This document shows, piece after piece, positions 27,717-33,732 of a stretch of 33,732 nucleotides of DNA (positions are counted from its first letter, which is position 1; each line of letters begins with the position of its first letter). The stretch covers positions 1-33,732 of the forward strand of contig AQOF01000032.1 of NCBI GenBank assembly GCA_000565345.1. The letters run 5' to 3'. Under the pieces are notes generated by a model. That model had not been told where the DNA came from and did not search any database. It worked only from the letters and a program-made list of their open reading frames with translations. The stretch comes from Salinivibrio costicola subsp. costicola ATCC 33508 = LMG 11651 (GTDB lineage Bacteria > Pseudomonadota > Gammaproteobacteria > Enterobacterales > Vibrionaceae). A program made the translations under genes and the position numbers.

Positions 27717-28545
27717 ATGCAGATACAGTTTGCAAAAATGCACGGACTGGGCAACGACTTTATGGTGGTTGACTGTGTTACACAAAATGCGTTTTTCTCC
27801 CCGGATCTTATCCGGCGTTTAGCCGATCGTCATCGGGGTATCGGCTTTGATCAACTACTGGTGGTGGAGCCGCCTTATGATCCGGAAACCGACTTTCACT
27901 ATCGGATTTTTAATCCTGATGCGTCTGAAGTTGCCCAATGTGGCAATGGCGCGCGTTGTTTTGCCCGTTTTGTGCGCATGAAAGGGCTCACTAATAAATA
28001 TCAAGTTAATGTCAGCACCAAGCGGGAAAAATGCGGCTACATATTGAGAACGACAACCAGGTGCGGGTGAATATGGGCGAGCCTATTTTCACGCCGGGCA
28101 AGATCCGTTTCGGGCTAATTCACAAGAAAAGACCTATTTGATGCGCGTAGCGGAACAGACTTTATTTGTCGGGGCCGTGAGCATGGGAAACCCACATGTC
28201 GTCACAGTGGTCGATGATATTGATACGGCGGATGTCGAGACGCTGGGGCCGCTACTTGAAAATCATGAGCGCTTTCCCGAGCGTGTGAATGCCGGCTTTA
28301 TGCAGATACTTTCTCGTAATGCGATTAAGCTTCGGGTGTATGAGCGCGGCGCCGGAGAGACTCAGGCTTGCGGCAGTGGCGCTTGTGCCGCGGTAGCGGT
28401 AGGGATCGATCAAGGGTTGTTGGATGAGCAAGTCACCGTCACGCTACCGGGCGGCGATTTACGGATTTTCTGGCGTGGTCCAGGCCAGCCTTTATCGATG
28501 ACCGGGCCTGCAACACATGTATATGATGGACAATTGCAATTATGA
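27717..28545 (+). CDS. dapF: Diaminopimelate epimerase (two frameshifts)
   Basis: Converts LL- to meso-diaminopimelate for lysine and peptidoglycan. The corrected product is 276 aa (E. coli 274). It starts [19 protein letters not shown]. Both catalytic cysteines are in place: [14 protein letters not shown] and [14 protein letters not shown]. The frame breaks twice. One G is missing from the run at 28024-28026 (restored reading [22 protein letters not shown]), and one C is missing at 28105-28106 (restored reading [17 protein letters not shown]). It lies 8 nt after lysA, whose product uses the epimerase product. Because meso-DAP is needed for the cell wall, real inactivation is unlikely. Confidence 0.92.
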
Positions 28546-29234
28546 ATCACGGGATAGACGCTACCACATTGGAAACCATGCCGTTGAGCGAGGATACGGT
28601 AGCCGAGTATTTAACTGATAATCCTGACTTTTTTTTGCGTCAGCGTGATTTGCTGGCGCGGTTAACCATCCCGCACGCTGAACAAGGGGCAGTCTCCTTG
28701 GTCGAAATTCAGCTCAAGCGCTTGCGTGAGCGCGTCGCAGAGTTAGAAGAAGACATTACCCAGCTGATGAGTCTCGGTGCCAAAAACGATCGCTTATTTC
28801 GTGCGTTTGCTGAGACGCATCAAGCACTACTTCGCACGAATCAGCCGCACGACGTGCAAAAAATATTACAGACGCTCAGTGCGCAATTACAGCTCAACGT
28901 CAGTGTCTGTGTTTATCACGATATTGCGGGGATGACGGCCATTCCTCGTCAAGCGGTGGATCAACTGAAAAACCATCACTTTGCCGGACGCCGTTGCTAT
29001 TTGGGCCGTTTGCGCCGAGTCGATGCCGAAGTGGTGATGGCACAGCCACCGGAACTGGGGTCATTTGCCTTGGTGCCAATTAAAGGTGAGGGCAAAGAGT
29101 GGGGACTACTGAGCTTTGCCAGTGCAGATGGGGGGCACTTCCAGCCGGATATGGATACGCTGTTTCTTGAGCAGCTGGCTTCGCATTTAGCCATTTTATG
29201 CAGCCAGTGGGCGCAAAAAGGTGAGAGCCAGTGA
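28542..29234 (+). CDS. DUF484 family protein (YigA-like)
   Basis: A 230-aa cytoplasmic protein of unknown function found between dapF and xerC across gammaproteobacteria. The N-terminus ([31 protein letters not shown]) is the DUF484 signature. A coiled coil follows ([22 protein letters not shown]), then a GAF-like domain with [30 protein letters not shown] and [18 protein letters not shown]. It overlaps the dapF end by 4 nt (ATGA) and the xerC start by 4 nt (GTGA), so translation is probably coupled through all three genes. Confidence 0.9.
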   Translation: MNHGIDATTLETMPLSEDTVAEYLTDNPDFFLRQRDLLARLTIPHAEQGAVSLVEIQLKRLRERVAELEEDITQLMSLGAKNDRLFRAFAETHQALLRTNQPHDVQKILQTLSAQLQLNVSVCVYHDIAGMTAIPRQAVDQLKNHHFAGRRCYLGRLRRVDAEVVMAQPPELGSFALVPIKGEGKEWGLLSFASADGGHFQPDMDTLFLEQLASHLAILCSQWAQKGESQ

Positions 29235-30192
29235 CCGACGAGACACCTCGCGAACCTGCCAGCGCACCGCGCTCACTGACGGTGCCTTTGGACCGTTTTT
29301 ATCAATATCAGCTGAGCGAGCGTGGTCTCAGTGCGCATACCCAGCGTAATTATCAGCGCCAGTTAGATAAAATTGTCGACTTTCTGACCGCGCGCGGTAT
29401 CGCTCACTGGACCGATGTTGATGCTGACTGGGTGCGACAAATTTCGAGCCAAGCCAAACGTGATGGGCTGAAACCGGGCAGTATTGCTTTACGTTTGTCC
29501 GCGCTGCGTAGCTTTTTCGACTATCTGGTGCAAGACGAACAGCTTGCCGCCAATCCTGCCAAAGGGGTCTCGGCGCCGAAACAAGGTCGTCATCTCCCGA
29601 AAATTTGGATGTGGATGAAATGCATCAGCTGCTCGAAGTGGACGAAGACGATCCTTTGTCGGTGCGTGATCGGGCGATGATGGAACTGATGTATGGCGCG
29701 GGGCTACGTTTGGCCGAGCTGGTGGATCTTAACGTCCGTGATGTCTCAGTACGCAAAGGGGATTTACGTGTCATCGGTAAAGGAGAAAAAGAGCGCATTG
29801 TGCCTTTTTCCGGCATGGCAAAAACCTGGGTGATGAACTGGCTCAAAGTCCGTAATCAGCTCCTCAAAGGCCCAGAAGACGCGCTGTTTATTTCTAAGCT
29901 CGGCCAGCGTATCTCGCATCGGAGCGTGCAAAAACGCATGGCAGAGTGGGGACAAAAGCAGTCGGTCAATAGTCATATTAATCCCCATAAATTGCGCCAC
30001 AGTTTTGCCACCCATATGTTGGAATCTTCGGGGGATCTGCGTGCAGTGCAAGAGCTACTCGGCCATGCCGATTTGAGCACCACACAAATTTATACCCACT
30101 TAGATTTTCAACACTTGGCGAAAGTGTACGATGCCGCGCATCCCAGAGCGCGCAAATCAGGTCCAGATAAAAAACCGAACTCGGAGTCGTGA
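29231..30192 (+). CDS. xerC: Tyrosine recombinase XerC (frameshifted)
   Basis: With XerD, resolves chromosome dimers at dif before division. The corrected product is 320 aa, slightly longer than E. coli XerC (298) through an extended N-terminus. The core-binding domain includes [21 protein letters not shown]. The catalytic domain has the arginine in [11 protein letters not shown], the lysine in [36 protein letters not shown] and the nucleophilic tyrosine in QIYTH. One A is missing from the run at 29600-29603; adding it joins GRHLPK to [16 protein letters not shown]. The GTG start overlaps the DUF484 stop codon. The conserved operon context argues against an integrase of a mobile element. Confidence 0.93.
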
Positions 30193-30193
30193 T

Positions 30194-30922
30194 ATGAAAT
30201 TTTATCGTCGCTTACAGGCGTTTGATGCGGTGAGTTTTGACTTGGATGACACCTTGTACGATAACTGGCCGGTGATCGCACGCGCCGAGGCGGCGTTAAC
30301 TGACTATTTGCGCGAGCATTGTCCGCCAATTGCCGCGCTTGATAACGCGACGATGGCGGGGTTTCGTCGCCAAGCGCGCGACCAGAACCCAGCACAACGC
30401 TTTGATGTGACCGCGATGCGGGTTGCCCAGCTGACGCTTGCCGGTGAACATGTTGGTTTAACCGCGGAGAAGGCGCGCGCACAAGCTCAAGCGGCCACGA
30501 CCTTCTTCTGCGGTTATCGCAGTGATTTTACTCCGCCGGCACAAAGTTTGGCTTACTTAAAAGCCTGGTCCGAGACGCTGCCATTGGTGGCGATCACCAA
30601 TGGCAACGTCGACACCGATGCGATTGGAATGACACCGTTTTTCCAGCATATTTTCCGTGCCGGTGAACACGGCGCGGCCAAGCCAAGCCCTGAGATGTTT
30701 GCTCAAACCGCGCAGGCCTTGGGCCTCGCCCCAGCGCGCATTCTACATGTCGGCGATCATTTAAGCTCGGATGTTGCCGGCGCGCGTCAAGCGGGCATGC
30801 AAGCATGCTGGATTCGCCCAGAGCTGCAATCACCCATGATGCACAAAGGGCGCACCTTGCCGGATGTGGCGATCGATGATTTATCTGAGCTCGATAGCTT
30901 AATTCAGCAGTGGCACCGTTAG
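30194..30922 (+). CDS. yigB: YigB-like HAD phosphatase (flavin pathway)
   Basis: A 242-aa HAD-superfamily hydrolase. Motif I is DLDDTLYDNWP (nucleophile and acid/base aspartates), motif II ITNGN, motif III lysine in GAAKPSPEMF and motif IV GDHLSSDVAGA. In E. coli YigB dephosphorylates FMN and the riboflavin precursor 5-amino-6-(5-phosphoribitylamino)uracil. The ATG at 30194 is one base after the xerC stop codon, with GGAG 7 nt upstream. An open frame extends upstream inside xerC but adds non-conserved sequence. It is last in the lptM-to-yigB operon. Confidence 0.92.
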   Translation: MKFYRRLQAFDAVSFDLDDTLYDNWPVIARAEAALTDYLREHCPPIAALDNATMAGFRRQARDQNPAQRFDVTAMRVAQLTLAGEHVGLTAEKARAQAQAATTFFCGYRSDFTPPAQSLAYLKAWSETLPLVAITNGNVDTDAIGMTPFFQHIFRAGEHGAAKPSPEMFAQTAQALGLAPARILHVGDHLSSDVAGARQAGMQACWIRPELQSPMMHKGRTLPDVAIDDLSELDSLIQQWHR

Positions 30923-30940
30923 GCCGCGATACTGCTATGC

Positions 30941-31003
30941 GATATTACGCATACTACCGGTATTACTTATAGCTCCGATATTACTCATAGTACTGATATT
31001 TCC
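30941..31003 (+). repeat. 18-bp degenerate tandem repeat after yigB
   Basis: Units start at 30941, 30959 and 30977 with a partial copy at 30995, an exact 18-bp period. They read GATATTACGCATACTACC, GGTATTACTTATAGCTCC and GATATTACTCATAGTACT, then GATATTTCC. The array starts 19 bp after the yigB stop codon. Confidence 0.75.
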
Positions 31004-31059
31004 ACCATTCACTCGGTTGAAGCGCCGATCGTTATCGGGCGCGCAATTTAGCGCTGAGC

Positions 31060-31068
31060 TGGTATAAT
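31060..31068 (+). promoter_or_regulatory. uvrD promoter, extended -10
   Basis: TGGTATAAT gives a consensus TATAAT (31063-31068) with the TG extension one base upstream. No good -35 is seen at the normal distance, as expected for an extended -10 promoter. The LexA box begins 9 bp downstream. Confidence 0.6.
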
Positions 31069-31077
31069 CGCCAACCA

Positions 31078-31093
31078 GTGTATAAATACCCAG
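31078..31093. promoter_or_regulatory. LexA box (SOS operator) of uvrD
   Basis: GTGTATAAATACCCAG differs at two positions from the E. coli uvrD LexA box as I recall it (CTGTATATATACCCAG). It sits at the predicted transcription start, where LexA would block initiation, and ends 17 bp before the uvrD ATG. Confidence 0.75.
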
Positions 31094-31110
31094 TAAAATG
31101 GCAGGTGGCG

Positions 31111-33291
31111 ATGGACGTATCAACTCTTCTTGACGGACTCAACGACAAACAGCGTGACGCCGTAGCCGCGCCGCTTGGCAACCATTTAGTGCTTGCCGGG
31201 GCCGGTAGTGGTAAAACACGGGTGCTGGTTCATCGTATGGCTTGGCTAATGCGGGTGGAAGAGGCGTCGCCGTTCTCAGTGATGGCGGTGACCTTCACCA
31301 ACAAAGCAGCAGCCGAAATGCGTGGCCGTATTGAGCAATTGATGCAAGGCACCGCCTCGGGCATGTGGTGTGGCACCTTCCACGGTATTTGCCATCGTAT
31401 TCTCCGAGCCCACTATTTGGATGCCAACCTGCCACAAGACTTCCAAATTCTTGACTCAGACGATCAGCAGCGCTTGCTACGCCGGTTAATTAAAGCGCAA
31501 AACTTGGATGAAAAACACTGGCCCGCCAAGCAAGCGAGTTGGTACATCAATGGCAAAAAAGATGAAGGCTTGCGTCCCAAGCACATTGATACCCGCCATG
31601 ATCCGGTTGAAAGCACTTGGCTACGGATTTATCAGGCGTATCAAGAAGCCTGTGATCGCGCCGGTTTGGTGGATTTTGCCGAGATCTTGCTGCGAACCTT
31701 AGAGTTATTGCGCGATAAAGCGGTGATCCGTGATCATTACCAAGCACGTTTCCAGCACATTTTGGTGGATGAGTTTCAAGATACCAACAACATCCAATAT
31801 GCGTGGCTACGCATGATGGCCGGTCAACAGGCTAGAGTGATGATTGTCGGCGATGACGACCAATCCATTTACGGCTGGCGTGGCGCGAAAGTCGAAAATA
31901 TTCAGCGTTTTCTGGACGATTTCACCACCCCGCAGACCATTCGCTTGGAGCAAAACTACCGCTCAACCAGTACGATTTTGCAAGCGGCGAACACCCTAAT
32001 TGAAAACAACGCCGACCGGATGGGCAAAAGCTTGTGGACTGAGGGCAAAGAGGGTGAGCCCATCTCTGTGTATGCCGGTTTTAATGAGCTGGATGAAGCG
32101 CGTTTTGTGGTCGGGAAAATCAAAACCTGGCAAGATGAAGGCGGCGCACTCACTGATAGCGCGATTTTATACCGCAACAACGCCCAATCTCGGGTGCTGG
32201 AAGAAGCCTTAATTCAAGCTGGCTTGCCTTATCGTATTTACGGCGGCATGCGCTTTTTCGAGCGTCAGGAAATCAAAGATGCATTGGCGTATTTACGTTT
32301 GATGGCGAATCGCAATGACGATGCGGCGTTTGAGCGGGTAGTGAACACGCCCACTCGGGGAATTGGTGATCGCACTCTTGAGACGCTTCGTGGTGCGGCG
32401 CGCGATCGTGGCCAAACCTTATGGCACACTGCCGAGCAAATCTTGGCCGAAAAAGCGCTGGCAGGGCGTGCGGCCAATGCATTGGGCCGGTTTATCGAGC
32501 TGGTCAATGCGCTAGAAGATGACACCCGTGACATGGCACTGTATCAACAAACCGATGCCGTGATCCGTCACTCCGGCTTGCGCGCCATGTACGAGCAAGA
32601 AAAAGGCGAAAAGGCGCAAGCACGCGTTGATAACTTGGAAGAGTTGGTGACGGCCACGCGCCAATTTACGCCACCCGAAGAGGCGGAAGCGGAAGGGATG
32701 ACACCGCTGTCGGCATTCTTGGCCCACGCTGCCCTTGAGGCCGGTGACGGCCAAGCGGACGAGTTTGATGATGCGGTCCAATTGATGACCTTGCACAGTG
32801 CCAAAGGTCTCGAGTTCCCCTTAGTCTTTATGGTTGGGGTGGAAGAGGGCATGTTCCCCAGCCAGATGTCAGCCGAAGAAGCGGGTCGCCTAGAAGAAGA
32901 GCGTCGCCTTTGCTATGTCGGCATGACGCGAGCGATGGAAAAACTCTATCTGACCTACGCAGAAATGCGGCGTGTGTACGGCAAAGACATGTTCCATAAG
33001 ATCTCGCGCTTTATTCGTGAGCTGCCCGAGGCCTGCTTGGAAGAAGTGCGGATGCGTGCCAATGTCTCACGCCCTGCTGCAAGCGGTGGTCGTTTTTCCA
33101 AAACGCAGACTCAGGAGAACTTTAACCAAACCGGGTTTAGTTTGGGTCAGCGGGTTCAACACCCTAAGTTTGGTGAAGGCACCATCATCAACTTTGAAGG
33201 CAGTGGCGGACAAAGCCGCGTGCAAGTCGCCTTTAATGGGGAAGGGATTAAGTGGTTGGTAACTCAGTACGCCAAACTGGAAGCGCTTTAA
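31111..33291 (+). CDS. uvrD: UvrD, DNA helicase II
   Basis: A superfamily 1A 3'-5' helicase that acts in nucleotide excision repair (displacing UvrC and the cut strand) and methyl-directed mismatch repair. The 726-aa product is intact. It starts MDVSTLLDGLNDKQRDAVAAP and has Walker A GAGSGKT (30-36), VDEFQDTNNIQYAW (about 219-232), [13 protein letters not shown] (about 247-259), [20 protein letters not shown] and EERRLCYVGMTRA. The C-terminal Tudor-like RNA-polymerase-binding domain (LGQRVQHPKFGEGTIINFEG) distinguishes it from Rep. The ATG at 31111 gives the family N-terminus with AGGTGG just upstream; an in-frame GTG at 31078 lies in the LexA box and is rejected. Confidence 0.97.
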   Translation: MDVSTLLDGLNDKQRDAVAAPLGNHLVLAGAGSGKTRVLVHRMAWLMRVEEASPFSVMAVTFTNKAAAEMRGRIEQLMQGTASGMWCGTFHGICHRILRAHYLDANLPQDFQILDSDDQQRLLRRLIKAQNLDEKHWPAKQASWYINGKKDEGLRPKHIDTRHDPVESTWLRIYQAYQEACDRAGLVDFAEILLRTLELLRDKAVIRDHYQARFQHILVDEFQDTNNIQYAWLRMMAGQQARVMIVGDDDQSIYGWRGAKVENIQRFLDDFTTPQTIRLEQNYRSTSTILQAANTLIENNADRMGKSLWTEGKEGEPISVYAGFNELDEARFVVGKIKTWQDEGGALTDSAILYRNNAQSRVLEEALIQAGLPYRIYGGMRFFERQEIKDALAYLRLMANRNDDAAFERVVNTPTRGIGDRTLETLRGAARDRGQTLWHTAEQILAEKALAGRAANALGRFIELVNALEDDTRDMALYQQTDAVIRHSGLRAMYEQEKGEKAQARVDNLEELVTATRQFTPPEEAEAEGMTPLSAFLAHAALEAGDGQADEFDDAVQLMTLHSAKGLEFPLVFMVGVEEGMFPSQMSAEEAGRLEEERRLCYVGMTRAMEKLYLTYAEMRRVYGKDMFHKISRFIRELPEACLEEVRMRANVSRPAASGGRFSKTQTQENFNQTGFSLGQRVQHPKFGEGTIINFEGSGGQSRVQVAFNGEGIKWLVTQYAKLEAL

Positions 33292-33321
33292 TACCCGCTG
33301 CTTAACGCTAGAAAACGTAAC

Positions 33322-33347
33322 ATACGCCCAGCCTCGGCTGGGCGTAT
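33322..33347. terminator. Hairpin between convergent uvrD and the exporter gene
   Basis: ATACGCCCAGCC and GGCTGGGCGTAT form a 12-bp perfect stem with a minimal loop, 30 bp after the uvrD stop codon. T-runs are weak on both strands, so it is a likely but not classical two-way terminator. Confidence 0.65.
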
Positions 33348-33387
33348 TGGTATTTGCTCCATCGCCTGCATTTTTGCAGCCGCGGCG

Positions 33388-33732
33388 TTAGCCGAATACG
33401 CCGGCTTGCCACACGACCGCGCCACCTAGCAGCAAAAACAACAACGCACACAGGCCATCGATAACTGGGGCGACTTTGGTGAGCACTTGCTGTACGCGAC
33501 TGCCTGATAGCAGCCAGGCGAGCGAAGAAAACCAGCCTAATGAGAGTAGGAACACCACCGCCACGGCCATGGCTTTGCCACTGGCAGACATGCTGGCCGG
33601 TACCAAGGTACTCATCAACGAAATAAAAAACACCAAGGCTTTCGGGTTAAAAAGGATTGGTTCAGGCACCCCTTTCCAAAAGGCCCTTGATTTTTGGCCG
33701 CGTTTACGGCCAGGCGCCATCATTGGCAGTTT
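33388..33732 (-). CDS. LysE/RhtB-family amino-acid exporter, C-terminal part (partial)
   Basis: The frame is open through the window edge, so the N-terminal half lies outside. The visible 114 residues include FWKGVPEPILFNPKALVFFISLMSTLVP, the central NPKA..FF signature of RhtB-type exporters. Two further hydrophobic helices follow (AMAVAVVFLLSLGWFSSLAWLL and VIDGLCALLFLLLGGAVVWQ), with a short end at GVFG. These inner-membrane proteins export homoserine, threonine, lysine or related compounds; the substrate cannot be told. Internal methionines near the edge are probably not the start. Confidence 0.82.
   Translation of the reverse strand, partial: KLPMMAPGRKRGQKSRAFWKGVPEPILFNPKALVFFISLMSTLVPASMSASGKAMAVAVVFLLSLGWFSSLAWLLSGSRVQQVLTKVAPVIDGLCALLFLLLGGAVVWQAGVFG

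Noticed and set aside
29231-30192. Tyrosine recombinase as the mark of an integrated element
   Set aside because: Operon context (dapF–DUF484–xerC–yigB) and XerC-specific sequence show the housekeeping dimer-resolution enzyme; no attachment-site duplication was seen at the tRNAs.
30131-30193. Longer yigB start inside xerC
   Set aside because: The extra residues are not like YigB and overlap xerC coding sequence; ATG 30194 has a good ribosome binding site and the family N-terminus.
31078-31110. GTG start for uvrD at 31078
   Set aside because: It lies in the LexA box at the predicted transcription start, while the conserved protein start is ATG 31111.
30935-31123. Minus-strand open frame of 62 codons over the yigB–uvrD gap
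   Set aside because: It is a by-product of the 18-bp repeat, which stays open when translated; it overlaps the uvrD promoter and has no recognisable start signal.

Overview
The window is a conserved chromosomal backbone segment from a marine gammaproteobacterium, most likely a member of the Vibrionaceae. The evidence is the Vibrio-type 5S rRNA, the order ilvY–ilvC–ubiK–RND pump (vexBA-like)–TetR–rep–cytochrome c5–tRNA cluster–peptide ABC transporter (which I recall as the Vibrio cholerae arrangement), the hemCDXY/cyaA divergon and the lptM–lysA–dapF–DUF484–xerC–yigB–uvrD cluster. A genus cannot be fixed from this sequence alone; Salinivibrio or a relative is a guess.

Layout. 1–737: end of an rRNA operon (23S 3' end, 5S, tRNA-Asp, terminator). 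778–3257: ilvY and ilvC, divergent, branched-chain amino acid synthesis. 3383–8543 (minus): ubiK (ubiquinone assembly), then tetR–vexA–vexB, an efflux operon with an 18-bp palindromic operator at its promoter. 8711–11242: rep helicase converging on cytochrome c5. 11566–11887: tRNA-Arg, tRNA-His and tRNA-Pro behind a promoter with an A/T-rich upstream element. 11888–12451: 560 bp without a gene. 12452–17793: a peptide-type ABC transporter operon (fused double ATPase, binding protein, two permeases) with hairpins flanking the binding-protein gene. 17914–18740: a secreted SPOR-domain protein with a cysteine-paired C-terminal domain, the least familiar gene here. 18884–22903 (minus): hemC-hemD-hemX-hemY, overlapping translationally. 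23293–25876: cyaA, then convergent cyaY. 26320–30922: lptM, lysA, dapF, DUF484, xerC and yigB in one tight operon. 31111–33291: uvrD with a LexA box. 33388–33732: end of a LysE/RhtB-type exporter running off the window.

The outstanding oddity is quality-related. Nine genes (vexB, vexA, the SPOR gene, hemY, hemX, hemD, cyaA, dapF, xerC) are broken by about fifteen single-base indels, mostly deletions in or beside short runs. Correcting each restores a family-like protein of normal length. Because several of these genes are core or essential, I read them as sequence errors and annotate full-length loci.

I found no CRISPR array, prophage, transposon or clear novel system. The more interesting signals are small: short degenerate tandem repeats (17, 18 and 21 bp) just after three stop codons plus a 24-bp repeat inside the SPOR gene, hairpins spaced through the transporter operon, and regulatory sites (TetR operator, LexA box, a possible CRP site, possible IlvY boxes).
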